A DNA stretch of 64,000 nt from Croceicoccus marinus (GTDB taxonomy: Bacteria; Pseudomonadota; Alphaproteobacteria; Sphingomonadales; Sphingomonadaceae), in assembly GCF_001661675.2 (NCBI RefSeq), contig NZ_CP019602.1, positions 2,319,501 through 2,383,500 of the forward strand, read 5' to 3'. How positions within the stretch are numbered: the stretch's first letter is position 1; every line of letters starts with the position of its first letter. Made by a program: the position numbers and the translations under genes. Of this stretch, positions 1 through 9,965 are shown in pieces. The notes under the pieces are model-generated. The model saw only the letters and a list, made by a program, of their open reading frames with translations, was not told the DNA's origin and made no database searches.

Positions 1-2
1 CG

Positions 3-371
3 CTGGGCCCGCTGTTCGTCGGCGCCGAGGGCTTCGGCTCCTACGGTTTCGGCGACATCGACTGGGAATATGGCGCCGCGGGCCGTTTCGGCGCGCGCAT
101 GGGCGAGACCGGCATGATCTTCGGCCGCGTCGGCTATATGTGGGTCGAGGGCGAGAACAATTTCGACAATGATTTCATCGACACCGATGGCGGTCCCAGC
201 ACGCGCGACCGCGACGGCGTGTTCTATGGCATCGGCGCCGAGATGGGCACCAAGGACATCGGCCTGGGCGGCCTGACCGGCGAGAGCGGCGTGCGCCTTC
301 GCTTTGGCGTCGACACGTTCAAGGACTTCGAATCGTTCCGTCCCAACGCGGCGGTCGTGTTCCAGTTCTGA
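3..371 (+). CDS. Outer-membrane beta-barrel protein, C-terminal part
   Basis: The reading frame is open from the left edge, so the start lies outside the window. The visible 122 residues alternate polar and hydrophobic positions, are rich in glycine and aromatics, and end in Phe (VVFQF), the usual signal for outer-membrane barrel assembly. This fits a small OmpA/opacity-like porin-family barrel. No catalytic motif is visible, so ligand or role cannot be given. A strong terminator follows 24 bp after the stop. Confidence 0.7.
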   Translation: MGPLFVGAEGFGSYGFGDIDWEYGAAGRFGARMGETGMIFGRVGYMWVEGENNFDNDFIDTDGGPSTRDRDGVFYGIGAEMGTKDIGLGGLTGESGVRLRFGVDTFKDFESFRPNAAVVFQF

Positions 372-395
372 TCGCTGACATCAGCCAGTCGAACC

Positions 396-430
396 GGCCC
401 GCATGCCCCACGGCATGCGGGCCGTTTTCG
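396..430 (+). terminator. Rho-independent terminator after the barrel gene
   Basis: A perfect 12-bp stem (396-407 with 412-423) with a 4-base loop is followed by GTTTTCG. It sits between two genes that converge, so it may end transcription from both sides, but the T-run is on the plus strand. Confidence 0.85.
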
Positions 431-466
431 TAAGGATCGTATTCGTAGGGATCGTTTTCTTCAGGA

Positions 467-904
467 TCAGGGCCCCTCGCGCCAGCGGCCGGACGAATCC
501 TGGCTCCAGTAATGGCGCTCTACCTTCTCCTGCTGGCCCAGGGCGCGCCAGCAGCTTCGCGCATCGGCGATGGTCGCCTCGTTGAACAGCAGCAGCGCGC
601 GGTCGAAATCCAGCGCCTCGTCCCGCCACTGCCCGTCGGCCAGCGCGACGATCGCCGCCGCATTGGCGGCGCCGGGCGCATCGCCGATCAGCACCGGCTG
701 GCGCGCATCGTCCTCTCCCCCCGCTTCGCCATTGGCGAGGAAGCCGGGCGCTTCCCACAACCGGCGAGAAATCGCGCTGCGCTGGGCGGGATCGGCGCTG
801 ACCACCATCATGCGCTGACCCGCGCCGAGGGCCTTGCCCGCCAGCATCGCGAGCGCGGCCTCGGCGCTGTCGCGCGTCAGATGGTAGAAATCGACTCGCG
901 CCAC
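467..904 (-). CDS. holC: DNA polymerase III chi subunit
   Basis: 145 aa. The start MARVDFYHLT and the Rossmann-like layout match HolC, the clamp-loader accessory subunit that links the polymerase III holoenzyme to single-stranded-DNA-binding protein. Length is typical for alphaproteobacterial HolC. It lies 26 bp downstream of pepA on the same strand; a pepA-holC pair is a common arrangement in proteobacteria and suggests one transcript. Nothing unusual is seen. Confidence 0.85.
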   Translation of the reverse strand: MARVDFYHLTRDSAEAALAMLAGKALGAGQRMMVVSADPAQRSAISRRLWEAPGFLANGEAGGEDDARQPVLIGDAPGAANAAAIVALADGQWRDEALDFDRALLLFNEATIADARSCWRALGQQEKVERHYWSQDSSGRWREGP

Positions 905-930
905 GAGCGCCAGCTCACCCGTTCAGCCAG

Positions 931-2391
931 TCAGCCGTTCAGCGTGTCGCGCACCAGCCGGTCGAGCAGGCGCACGCCATATCCCGTCGCGCCCTTGTCC
1001 CAGGTCGCGCCGGGCTTGTCGGCCCAGACCATGCCCGCGATGTCGAGATGCGCCCAGGGCGTATCGTTCTCGATGAAGCGCTGCAGGAACTGCGCCGCGG
1101 TGATCGAGCCGCCATAGCGCGGGCCGACGTTCTTCATGTCGGCGATCGGCGAATCGAGCAGCTTGTCGTATTCGGCGGCCAGCGGGAAACGCCACAGCTT
1201 CTCGCCCACGGTCCTGCCCGCGGCGGTCAGCGCGTCGGACAGCTCGTCATTGTTCGAGAACAGGCCGCCATGCTCCTTGCCCAGCGAGATCAGGATCGCG
1301 CCGGTCAGCGTGGCGAGGTCGACGATCTTCGCGGGCTTGTACGTCTGCTGCACCCAGGTCAGCGCGTCGCACAGCACCAGCCGGCCTTCCGCGTCGGTAT
1401 TGATGACCTCGATCGTCTGGCCCGACATCGACGTCACCACGTCGCCGGGGCGCTGGGCATTGGCGTCGGGCATGTTCTCGGTCAGGCCGCACACGCCCAC
1501 GACATTCGCCTTGGCCTTGCGCGTGGCAAGCGCCAGCATCGTGCCCGCGACGGCGCCCGCGCCGCCCATGTCCCACTTCATCTCCTCCATCCCGGCGGCG
1601 GGCTTGATGCTGATGCCGCCCGAATCGAAGGTCACGCCCTTGCCGACGAAGGCCAGCGGAGCCTCGTCCCCGCCGCCCTTCCAGTGCATCGCGATGATGC
1701 GCGCGGGGCGGTCCGCGCTGCCCTGCGCCACGCCCAGCAGCGCGCCCATGCCCAACTCGGTCATTTCCTCGACCGTCAGCACCGTGATCTCGATCCCGGT
1801 GCCTTCCAGCCGCGCCTTGCAGCGTTCGACGAAGCTTTCGGGATAGATCTTGTTGGCAGGCTCGCTCACCAGCTCGCGCGTGAATTCGACGCCGGTGGCG
1901 ACGGCATCGGCGTCGGTCCAGGCCGCTTCGGTGCCCGACGGCGCGCCGGTGACGACGATCTCGGTCAGCGAGGGCTTCTGCTCGTCCTTCAGCTTCGTGC
2001 GATAGGTGTCGATCCGCCAGGACCGCAGGCGCAGCCCCATCAGCAGCGCCGCCGCGCCCGCCGCATCGACATTCGCGCCCGAGAAATCCACGCCCAGCGC
2101 CGTCTTGCCCGAGGTCAGGAACCTGGCCGCCAACGCCGCGCCCGCGCGTTCCAGCGCGCTGGAACGGTCCCTGGCGTCGGGCTTGCCGGTGCCGGCCAGC
2201 ACCAGGTGGCGGGCCTTGCCGTCCATCTCGACGAAGCCGTCGAAGATCTGGCCCGGCTTGCCCTTGAAGCGGCTGGACTGCGCGCCTTCGCGGATCACGC
2301 CGGGCAGGTCGGCGGGCATGGAACCCTCTGCCACCGGCAGCACGATCGCGCTGATGTCCTGGGCAAGCGAATCGACGAAGCTGATTTTCAT
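931..2391 (-). CDS. pepA: Leucyl aminopeptidase (M17)
   Basis: 486 aa cytosolic M17 metallopeptidase that removes N-terminal residues from peptides. The family signature NTDAEGRL is at residues 331-338, and the metal and active-site segment GKGVTFDSGG is at 250-259 (Lys251, Asp256), with a second Lys in SIKP at 263. The N-terminal domain (about 1-150) is the usual variable domain. Full length. It is divergent from lptD across a 345-bp spacer, and holC follows it. Confidence 0.95.
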   Translation of the reverse strand: MKISFVDSLAQDISAIVLPVAEGSMPADLPGVIREGAQSSRFKGKPGQIFDGFVEMDGKARHLVLAGTGKPDARDRSSALERAGAALAARFLTSGKTALGVDFSGANVDAAGAAALLMGLRLRSWRIDTYRTKLKDEQKPSLTEIVVTGAPSGTEAAWTDADAVATGVEFTRELVSEPANKIYPESFVERCKARLEGTGIEITVLTVEEMTELGMGALLGVAQGSADRPARIIAMHWKGGGDEAPLAFVGKGVTFDSGGISIKPAAGMEEMKWDMGGAGAVAGTMLALATRKAKANVVGVCGLTENMPDANAQRPGDVVTSMSGQTIEVINTDAEGRLVLCDALTWVQQTYKPAKIVDLATLTGAILISLGKEHGGLFSNNDELSDALTAAGRTVGEKLWRFPLAAEYDKLLDSPIADMKNVGPRYGGSITAAQFLQRFIENDTPWAHLDIAGMVWADKPGATWDKGATGYGVRLLDRLVRDTLNG

Positions 2392-2736
2392 GGAGAGAGG
2401 ACCCTATCCTGTGTCTTGTGTTCTGCTGTTCCTGCGCCCCGCGCGCTGCCGCCAGCTTGCTGCCGCCCGGTACTGCCGGCATTCATGCGGCGCGGTGATC
2501 GGCACATGGCTGTGGCAGCGGCTGGGGCAGCGACGGGTTTTACGCGATTGCAGTTAGGGAGCGGCGATGCGATAGGCAAGCCATGCCGCCCCGGCCCGGC
2601 GCCTGCAATTCATCCCTGCAACCCGGTGCCGTTCCCTGTCGACCCTGTCCAAGCCCCCCGGTATTGCGCTTTGGGCGAGACTCGCTCTCCCCCCCCTTCG
2701 ATACCGCGGTTCCAGAAGATCGAGCATCAGCGTCCC
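2392..2736. other. pepA-lptD divergent intergenic region
   Basis: A 345-bp spacer between two divergently transcribed genes must hold both promoters. I see no ORF with a convincing start and no clear palindrome. An open frame in phase with lptD crosses it and continues over pepA, but it has no sensible N-terminus and is rejected as coding. Confidence 0.5.
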
Positions 2737-5214
2737 ATGCGAATCCCCGCGAACGGTCCGGTCCTTTACCTGCCGCTGTGCAGGCTTCCGCTGGCGCGCC
2801 GGCCCCTGACGGTCCGATTGCCTTTGACGGCGCGGCTGCTGGCCTGCGCCGCGCTGACGGCCGCCGCGCTGCCCGCGCTTGCCGGCGAGGCCGCGGCGCA
2901 GGACCGCCCCGCCGCGATGCAGCCCGAAGGTCAGCAGGAAACCCCGCCCGAGCTGGAGGATGCCGACCCCGGCGTGCCCGAGGGACCGTTCTTCTGGGAC
3001 GAGATCGACGAGGCGCTGTACCCCCAGGCGGTCGAGGAGGCCCCCGCCCCGCCCGCCGGAACGCCGGAATCGCCGTTCCAGATCGAGCCGCCCGCCGACC
3101 CCAACCAGATCGCGTTCGAGGCGGACGAGCTGGGATACGGCACCAGCGACGATACCGTCGTCGCGTCGGGCAATGTCGTGCTGCGCCGGCAGGACCAGCA
3201 ATTGCGCGCGGACGAGGTGCGCTGGAACCGCTCCACCGGCGCGATCGTCGCGACGGGTGACATCCGCCTCGTCGATGAGGGCGGGAACGTCCTTTATACC
3301 GACCGGCTGGAGCTGACCGACGAACTGCGCGCGGGGGCGATGCAGAACATGCTGCTGGTGCTGGCCCAGGGCGGGCGCATGGCGGCGCGCCGCGGCGAGC
3401 GGACCGACGACGGGCGCGTCGTGCTGATCGACAGCGCCTATAGCCCCTGCCCCGTCGAGACCGCCGAAGGCTGCGCGCAGGACCCCAGCTGGCGGATCAC
3501 CGCCGACCGCGTGGCCTATGATCCCGCCACCCAGATGATCCGCTTTCGCGGTGCGCGGCTGGAACTGTTCGGCCTGTCGCTGGTGCCGCTGCCGTGGATG
3601 GAGATCCGCGCCGACGGCCAGCCGGTGTCGGGCCTGGTCACGCCGGACCTGCGCATCTCCGCCTCGAACGGGGTGGAGGTCGAGGGGGGCTATTACTGGC
3701 GCATCGCCCGGAACCGCGAGCTGACGCTGAAGGGCACCGCCTATACCCAGGTGCTGCCGATGGCATCGGCGCGCTATGCCGCACTGACCGAGACGGGCGC
3801 ATACCAGGTAACCGGGTACATCACCTCGTCCTCGCGCGTGCCGATCGGCGATGCCGCCGCCATCGACCCGGCATCGGAACGCGACCTGCGCGGCTATCTC
3901 GATGCCAATGGCCGTTTCCAGCTGAGCGAGCACTGGAGCGTCACCAGCTCGATCCGGGTGACGAGCGACCGCACCTTCCTGCGGCGCTATGACATCAGCC
4001 GCGACGACCGGCTGAGATCGATGGCGAACGTCCAGCGTATCGACGACGATTCGTACCTGTCCTTCGCGGGCTGGGCCACGCAGACGCTGCGCGTGGACGA
4101 GGAGCAGGGGCTGGTGCCGATGGCGCTGCCCGTGATCGACTATCGCCGCCGGGTCGACGATCCGCTGCTGGGCGGGCGGGTCATGCTGCAGGCGAACACC
4201 ATGGCGCTGTTCCGCGCCAACGGACAGGACACGCAGCGCGCCTTTGCCAAGGCGGAATGGAGCCTGCGGCGCTTCACCCCCTGGGGCCAGGTGGTCGAAC
4301 TGACCGCGCTGGCCCGCGGCGATGCGTATCATTCGGACGAGAACCTGCTGACCGGTATCGAGCGCTATCGCGGCGAGACGGGCTGGCAGGGGCGTGGCAT
4401 CGCGCTGGGCGCGGTCGACGTCACCTATCCGCTGATCGGCGGCTTCATGGGCGGGACGCAGGTGCTGACCCCGCATCTGCAACTGGTCGCGACGCCCGAC
4501 ATCAAGAACCTGGAAGTCCCGAACGAGGATTCGCGCGCCATCGACCTCGAGGACACCAACCTGTTCTCGCTCAACCGCTTTCCCGGATACGACCGGTTCG
4601 AGGAAGGCATGCGCTTCACCTATGGGTTCGACTGGCGCTGGATGGCGCCGGGCTGGCGCGTCGATGCCAGCCTGGGGCAGAGCTATCGCCTGACCGATGC
4701 GCCCGCGCTGTTTCCCGACGGCACCGGGCTGACCGGGCGGACGTCGGACATCACCGGGCGGCTGGACGTCCGCTGGCGCGAATTCGTGAAATACACGCAC
4801 CGCTTCCGGGTCGACAAGGATACGCTGGCGGTTCGCCGTAACGAATGGGACGTGGCGGTCGGCACGCGCCAGACCTATGTGGAAGCGGGCTATCTGCGGC
4901 TCAACCGCGACATTCCGCTGGTGCTCGAGGATCTGCGCGACCGCGAGGAAATTCGCCTGGCGGGGCGGGTCGCCTTCCTCGACCACATGTCGCTGTTCGG
5001 ATCGGCCGTCATCAACCTGACCGACCGGGCCGAGGATCCGGGCAGCACTTCGGACGGGTTCGAACCGCTGCGCACACGGCTGGGCATCGCCTATGAGGAC
5101 GAGTGCATCGAGCTGGGCCTGACGTGGCGGCGCGACACGCGCAGCACCGGCGACGCGCAGGCAGGCAACAGCTTCCTGCTGCGCTTCCGTCTGAAGGGAA
5201 TCGGCTTCGACTGA
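2737..5214 (+). CDS. lptD: LPS-assembly outer-membrane protein LptD
   Basis: 825 aa from the ATG at 2737, chosen because the arginine/leucine-rich start and following hydrophobic stretch ending near AGEAAAQ look like a signal peptide. A longer in-frame opening upstream overlaps pepA and is not used. An OstA/LptA-like jellyroll segment (about residues 125-230, containing VVASGNVVLRR) precedes the large C-terminal barrel. LptD, with LptE, inserts lipopolysaccharide into the outer leaflet. The gene is followed 183 bp later by surA, then pdxA and rsmA, the classic order for this envelope operon. Confidence 0.93.
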   Translation: MRIPANGPVLYLPLCRLPLARRPLTVRLPLTARLLACAALTAAALPALAGEAAAQDRPAAMQPEGQQETPPELEDADPGVPEGPFFWDEIDEALYPQAVEEAPAPPAGTPESPFQIEPPADPNQIAFEADELGYGTSDDTVVASGNVVLRRQDQQLRADEVRWNRSTGAIVATGDIRLVDEGGNVLYTDRLELTDELRAGAMQNMLLVLAQGGRMAARRGERTDDGRVVLIDSAYSPCPVETAEGCAQDPSWRITADRVAYDPATQMIRFRGARLELFGLSLVPLPWMEIRADGQPVSGLVTPDLRISASNGVEVEGGYYWRIARNRELTLKGTAYTQVLPMASARYAALTETGAYQVTGYITSSSRVPIGDAAAIDPASERDLRGYLDANGRFQLSEHWSVTSSIRVTSDRTFLRRYDISRDDRLRSMANVQRIDDDSYLSFAGWATQTLRVDEEQGLVPMALPVIDYRRRVDDPLLGGRVMLQANTMALFRANGQDTQRAFAKAEWSLRRFTPWGQVVELTALARGDAYHSDENLLTGIERYRGETGWQGRGIALGAVDVTYPLIGGFMGGTQVLTPHLQLVATPDIKNLEVPNEDSRAIDLEDTNLFSLNRFPGYDRFEEGMRFTYGFDWRWMAPGWRVDASLGQSYRLTDAPALFPDGTGLTGRTSDITGRLDVRWREFVKYTHRFRVDKDTLAVRRNEWDVAVGTRQTYVEAGYLRLNRDIPLVLEDLRDREEIRLAGRVAFLDHMSLFGSAVINLTDRAEDPGSTSDGFEPLRTRLGIAYEDECIELGLTWRRDTRSTGDAQAGNSFLLRFRLKGIGFD

Positions 5215-5397
5215 TGGCCGGCGGGCCGGATGGCTTGGCAAGTCGGCTCAGCCGTGGTTAAGCCGCGCGTGGACACATGGGGCACGATTGTCAGGACCAT
5301 GCGTGCCGGAAATCCGGCGGGCGGCGGTGCTGCGAAGGTATAATGGCTCTGGAATTTTTCCGCGCCGGTCCGGGCAACCGGCAAGGCGCGGCAAGGG

Positions 5398-6798
5398 ATG
5401 CGACAGATGACGACTAGTTTGACGATTGCCCGACTGCAGCGCGCCGCGACCGGCGTATGTGCCGCCGCGCTGATGGCGGCCTCGCTGGCGGGCGCGCCCG
5501 CATTTGCGCAAGATCGGGCCGCGCCGGAGCTGGTGGCGCAGGATCAGGCCGCCTCCCCGTCGATCGGCATGATCGAGGATGGCGCGCAGGGCGATGCGGA
5601 TTCGAATGTCCGCACCGCCAGCGCCAAGGTCAATGGCGAGATCATCACCCAGACCGATATCGACCAGCGCGTCGCCTGGATCGAGGCGACGACCCAGCGC
5701 CGCCTTGTCCCGCAGGAGCGCGAGCAGGTCGTGCAGCAGCTGGTGGACGAGCTGATCCAGATCCAGAACGCCCGCGAATCGGAAATCACCATCACCTCGG
5801 ACGAGGTGGTGCAGATGTACGACCGCTATGCGCAGCGCGAGCTGGGCATCACCTCGGCCGAGCTGGACGAGCTGACCCGTTCGGTCGGGTCCTCCCCCGC
5901 CTCGCTGCAGCGCATGTTGCTGGCACAGGCCGCGTGGCAGCAATTGCTGCGCCGCAATGTCGCGCCGCTGGTCAATGTCTCGGCGCGCGAGGTGAACGAG
6001 CAGATTGACCGGATGAAGGCCGACAAGGGCACCAACGAATACCGCCTGGGCGAAATCTATATCGCCGCCCCCGCAGGATCCGACGCGCAGGTCGAGCAGC
6101 GCATGCAGGCGATCATGGCGCAATTGCAGGAAACCGGCGATTTCGCATCGGTCGCGGCGCAATATTCGCAGGCCTCCACCGCGGCGCGCGGCGGCGACCT
6201 GGGTTTCGTACGGCTCGACCGGCTGCCGCCCGAACTGGCGACGGTCGTGCCCGCGATGCAGGTGGGCGAGCTGCAGGGCCCGATCCCGTGCTGCGGCGGC
6301 TATTCGATCCTGTACATGCGCGACAAGCGGCAGGTGATGGTCGCCGATCCGCGCGACGGCATGGTCAGCCTGGCGCAGATCACCATCAACATGCCCGCGG
6401 GGCTGTCGATGGAGGAGATGAACCGGTTCGCCGCCGATTTCGGCCAGAAGACGCAAAGCCTTACGGGCGGCTGTAGCGCGGTCGAGGCGCAGGCGCGGCA
6501 GATCGGGGCCGAGGCGGTGCTGGTCGACCAGATCTCGATCCGCCAGCTGCCCAGCCAGCTTCAGGAAATGGTGCTGGCCACCCCCGATGGCGGGGTGACG
6601 CGCCCCTATGGCGTCGCGGCGAGCGAGGCGAGCCAGCCGCTGCGCGCGATGATGGTATGCGGGCGCAGCGATCCGCCGATGCTGGACGGACCGACATCCG
6701 ACCAGGTGATGGAGCAGATCGAGAACGAGCGGATCGAACGGCGCGCGCAGAACTATATGCGCGACCTGCGCCGCGACGCCATCGTCGAACGCAACTGA
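5398..6798 (+). CDS. surA: Periplasmic peptidyl-prolyl isomerase SurA-like
   Basis: 466 aa. A signal peptide is visible (residues 1-37, ending AGAPAFAQ). A SurA N-terminal chaperone domain covers about 73-195 (NGEIITQTDIDQR) and a parvulin (PPIC) domain about 213-308, with the typical GGDLGF segment. The second PPIase-like region is degenerate. SurA escorts unfolded outer-membrane proteins, including LptD, to the BAM complex, which fits its place directly after lptD. The start at 5398 is preferred because the signal peptide follows immediately. Confidence 0.9.
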   Translation: MRQMTTSLTIARLQRAATGVCAAALMAASLAGAPAFAQDRAAPELVAQDQAASPSIGMIEDGAQGDADSNVRTASAKVNGEIITQTDIDQRVAWIEATTQRRLVPQEREQVVQQLVDELIQIQNARESEITITSDEVVQMYDRYAQRELGITSAELDELTRSVGSSPASLQRMLLAQAAWQQLLRRNVAPLVNVSAREVNEQIDRMKADKGTNEYRLGEIYIAAPAGSDAQVEQRMQAIMAQLQETGDFASVAAQYSQASTAARGGDLGFVRLDRLPPELATVVPAMQVGELQGPIPCCGGYSILYMRDKRQVMVADPRDGMVSLAQITINMPAGLSMEEMNRFAADFGQKTQSLTGGCSAVEAQARQIGAEAVLVDQISIRQLPSQLQEMVLATPDGGVTRPYGVAASEASQPLRAMMVCGRSDPPMLDGPTSDQVMEQIENERIERRAQNYMRDLRRDAIVERN

Positions 6799-6815
6799 CC
6801 GCGGCGGCGGCCCCG

Positions 6816-7835
6816 ATGAACAGGCAGTCGCCCGCGCGGCTGGTCGTGTCGATCGGCGATCCGGCGGGAATCGGTCCGGAACTGATCGCGCGGCTGTGGA
6901 CCCTGCGGCATAGCGAGGCGATGCCGGTGTTCGCCTGCGTCGGCAGCGCCAGCCTGCTGCAGGCCGCCGCGGCGCGTGACGGCATCGACCTGCCGGTGGC
7001 GCGCATCGCCGATATGGCCGAGGCGGGCGGCGCGTTCGGCGATGCCCTGCCCGTCATCGACCTGGGCGATGTTCCCTATCGCCCCGGCAAGCCCGATGCC
7101 CAGGGCGCCCGGCTGGGGCTGGAGAGCCTGACCCGCGCGGTCGCGCTGGCCGTATCGGGCGAGGCGGACGGGCTGGTCACCGCGCCCATCGCCAAGGCGG
7201 AGCTGGCCAAGGTGGGCTTCGCGCATCCCGGCCAGACCGAATTCGTGGCCGAGGCCTGCGGGGTCGGGCCCGACGATGCGGTGATGATGCTGGCCGGGCC
7301 CTCGCTGCGGGTCGTGCCGGTGACGGTGCATGTCGCGCTGGCCCGCGTGCCGCAGCTTCTGACCGCCGATCTGATCCATCGCCGCACCGCCATCGCCGCG
7401 CGCGCGCTGACGCGCGATTTCGGCATCGCCGCGCCGCGCATCGCGATCGCCGGGCTCAACCCCCATGCGGGCGAGGATGGGCGTATGGGAGACGAGGATC
7501 GCGCCATCATCGCGCCTGCGGCCGAACGTTTGCGCGCGGACGGCTTCGACGTGCGCGGGCCGCTGCCTGCCGACACCATGTTCCATGCCGCCGCGCGGGC
7601 GAAATACGATCTGGCGGTGTGCATGTATCACGACCAGGCGCTGATCCCGCTCAAGGCGCTGGATTTCGACCAGGGGGTCAATGTCACGCTGGGCCTGCCG
7701 ATCATCCGCACCTCGCCCGATCACGGCACCGCCTTCGACATCGCGGGCGCTGGGCAGGCGCATGTCGGCCCGATGCTGGCGGCGCTGCGGATGGCGGGCG
7801 AATGCGCCCAGCGGCGGCGCGGAGATGCGAAATGA
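6816..7835 (+). CDS. pdxA: 4-hydroxythreonine-4-phosphate dehydrogenase
   Basis: 339 aa from the ATG at 6816. PdxA oxidises 4-phosphohydroxy-threonine in pyridoxal-phosphate synthesis. The start MNRQSPARLVVSIGDPAGIG gives the family's opening motif; HPGQTEF, GLNPHAGE and MYHDQALIP carry metal- and substrate-binding residues. The stop overlaps the rsmA start by four bases (ATGA), so the two are translationally coupled. Confidence 0.95.
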   Translation: MNRQSPARLVVSIGDPAGIGPELIARLWTLRHSEAMPVFACVGSASLLQAAAARDGIDLPVARIADMAEAGGAFGDALPVIDLGDVPYRPGKPDAQGARLGLESLTRAVALAVSGEADGLVTAPIAKAELAKVGFAHPGQTEFVAEACGVGPDDAVMMLAGPSLRVVPVTVHVALARVPQLLTADLIHRRTAIAARALTRDFGIAAPRIAIAGLNPHAGEDGRMGDEDRAIIAPAAERLRADGFDVRGPLPADTMFHAAARAKYDLAVCMYHDQALIPLKALDFDQGVNVTLGLPIIRTSPDHGTAFDIAGAGQAHVGPMLAALRMAGECAQRRRGDAK

Positions 7836-8662
7836 GCCTGCCTCCGCTGCGCGAGGTGATCGCCAGGCATGGGCTGTCGGCGTCGAAGGCGCTGGGCCAG
7901 AACTTCCTGCTGGACGAGCAATTGCTGGACCGCATCGCGGCCCTTCCCGCCAAGCTGGGTCCCGGCCCGCTGGACGGGCAGGACGTGCTTGAGATCGGCC
8001 CCGGCCCCGGCGGGCTGACCCGCGCCCTGCTGCGCGCGGGCGCGCGGGTCACCGCGATCGAGATGGACCGCCGCTGCCTGCCCGCACTGGCCGAGCTGGA
8101 CGAGGCGTTTCCCGGCCAGCTGACAGTGATCGAGGGCGATGCGATGGCCATCGACCACGACAGCCTGTTCGAAGGCCCCTATGCGGTGGCGGCGAACCTG
8201 CCCTATAATGTCGGCACCGCGCTGTTCGTCCGCTGGATGGGGGCCGAAAGCTGGCCGCCGCGCTGGACCTCGCTGACCCTGATGTTCCAGCAGGAGGTCG
8301 CGCAGCGCATCGTCGCCGCGCCCGATACCGGCGCCTTTGGCCGGCTGGCGGTGCTGGGCCAATGGCGGGCCGAGGCGCGGATCGCGATGAAGGTGCACCG
8401 CAGCGCCTTTACCCCGCCGCCCAAGGTGATGAGCGCGGTCGTCCATGTCACCCCCGCCGCCGCGCCCGAGGGCGTGTCCATGCGCGTGCTGGCCCGCGTA
8501 ACCGAGGCAGCGTTCGGCCAGCGGCGCAAGATGCTGCGCCAGTCGCTGAAGGGCGTGCCGGGCGCGCTGGAAGCGCTGGACGCATTGGGCATCGATCCCT
8601 CGCGCCGGGCGGAAACGCTGACGATTGCGGAATTCTGCGCGGTGGCGCACGCGCTTTCTTGA
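7832..8662 (+). CDS. rsmA: 16S rRNA dimethyladenosine transferase
   Basis: 276 aa. RsmA (KsgA) dimethylates the two adjacent adenines near the 3' end of 16S rRNA late in 30S assembly. Motifs seen: GQNFLLD at about 22-28, the SAM-binding EIGPGPGGLT, and the adenine-binding NLPYNV. The ATG at 7832 overlaps the pdxA stop. Full length; last gene of the lptD-surA-pdxA-rsmA operon. Confidence 0.95.
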   Translation: MSLPPLREVIARHGLSASKALGQNFLLDEQLLDRIAALPAKLGPGPLDGQDVLEIGPGPGGLTRALLRAGARVTAIEMDRRCLPALAELDEAFPGQLTVIEGDAMAIDHDSLFEGPYAVAANLPYNVGTALFVRWMGAESWPPRWTSLTLMFQQEVAQRIVAAPDTGAFGRLAVLGQWRAEARIAMKVHRSAFTPPPKVMSAVVHVTPAAAPEGVSMRVLARVTEAAFGQRRKMLRQSLKGVPGALEALDALGIDPSRRAETLTIAEFCAVAHALS

Positions 8663-8708
8663 CCCATGGGTGGCATTCCGCCGCCGGCTGAACTACCTCT
8701 TGTTGCAT

Positions 8709-9965
8709 ATGAAACGAGAGGACACATCGCCGATCAGCGCCGAGCAGGCCGCCATGCTGGAACGCATCGATCCCGCCCGCATGCTGGAGCGGTGCTGCAC
8801 GTGGAGCGCGATCAACAGCGGGACCGGCAATCTGGACGGGCTGGCGCGGCAGGCCGCCCTGCTGGCCGAGTGTTTCGCCCAGCTTCCGGGCGAGGTCCGG
8901 CTGGAGGAGCCCGCCCCCGTCAGCGCCATCGACGCGGCAGGCCGCGAAGTCGCGCTGGAACGCGGCCAGCACCTGGTGCTGTCGGTCCGGCCCGAAGCGC
9001 AGCGGCGCGTGCTGCTGACCGGGCACATGGACACGGTCTTTCCCGCCGATCACCCGTTCCAGTCGATCCGCGAACTGGAACCCGGCGTGCTGAACGGCCC
9101 CGGCCTTGCCGACATGAAGGGCGGCATCGCCGTCATCGCCGAGGCGCTGATGGCGTTCGAGAGCAGTCCGCTGGCATCCATGCTGGGCTATGATGTGATG
9201 ATCAATGCGGACGAGGAAGTGGGCAGCCAGTCCTCCGCCCCGCTGATCGAGCGGCTGGCGGCCGGCAAGCTGGCCGCGCTGACCTATGAGCCCGCGACCA
9301 TGCCCGACGGCACCATGGCGGGTGCGCGCGGTGGATCGGGTAATTACTCGGTCACCTTCACGGGCCGCTCTGCCCATGCGGGACGTAATCCGCAGGACGG
9401 ACGCAATGCCATCGTCGCCGCCAGCGACCTGGTGCTGCGGCTTAAGGCGATGCAGCGCGACGAACTTCCGATTAATCCCGCGAAGATCGAGGGCGGCAGC
9501 GCCAACAATGTGGTGCCCGATCACGCGGTGCTGCGCTTCAACATCAGGCCCAGATCCCCAGAGATCGCCGCTGAGTTCGAGGCGCGGCTGCCGAAGCTGC
9601 TGGCCGAGATTGCGGCGCAGCACGAGGTGGAGACGCATCTGCACGGCGGCATTTCGCGCCCGCCCAAGCCGATCGACCGCCAAGCCGCGCGGCTGTTCGC
9701 ACTGGTCGACGACAGCTCGCGCGCACTGGGGCTGGTCGCGGCACGGCGCGATACCGGCGGGGTGTGCGACGGCAATAATATCGCGGCCTGCGGCGTGCCG
9801 GTGGTCGACACGATGGGCGTGCGCGGCGGGTCGATCCACTCGCCCGAAGAATATCTCATCGTCGAATCGCTGGCCGAGCGGGCGCGGCTGTCCGCGCTGG
9901 TGCTGCACCGGCTGGCATCGGGCGACCTCGACGGCGCCGATCTCGACCCTTCGGAGGACAGATGA
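8709..9965 (+). CDS. M20-family metallohydrolase/carboxypeptidase
   Basis: 418 aa from the ATG at 8709; the frame is open further upstream into rsmA, but MKREDTSPIS is a more natural start. Metal-binding motifs of the M20/ArgE/DapE clan are present: GHMDTVF, GLADMKGG and NADEEVGS, with a dimerisation segment starting near SGNYSVTFTGRSAHAG. It resembles glutamate carboxypeptidase-like hydrolases. Its stop overlaps the astA start by four bases, so it belongs to the arginine-succinyl operon. In place of AstE it could act on succinylated or acylated amino acids; that is inference from context. Confidence 0.85.
   Translation: MKREDTSPISAEQAAMLERIDPARMLERCCTWSAINSGTGNLDGLARQAALLAECFAQLPGEVRLEEPAPVSAIDAAGREVALERGQHLVLSVRPEAQRRVLLTGHMDTVFPADHPFQSIRELEPGVLNGPGLADMKGGIAVIAEALMAFESSPLASMLGYDVMINADEEVGSQSSAPLIERLAAGKLAALTYEPATMPDGTMAGARGGSGNYSVTFTGRSAHAGRNPQDGRNAIVAASDLVLRLKAMQRDELPINPAKIEGGSANNVVPDHAVLRFNIRPRSPEIAAEFEARLPKLLAEIAAQHEVETHLHGGISRPPKPIDRQAARLFALVDDSSRALGLVAARRDTGGVCDGNNIAACGVPVVDTMGVRGGSIHSPEEYLIVESLAERARLSALVLHRLASGDLDGADLDPSEDR

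Noticed and set aside
1048..2736. A very long N-terminal extension of lptD (1388-aa frame)
   Set aside because: It runs antisense over most of pepA, is Arg/His-rich shadow sequence, and a normal signal peptide starts at 2737.
2554..5241. 895-aa minus-strand frame opposite lptD
   Set aside because: Third-position GC bias keeps the opposite strand open; composition is Arg/Gly/His-rich with no family features.
5248..6456. 402-aa minus-strand frame opposite surA
   Set aside because: Shadow of surA; no plausible domain.
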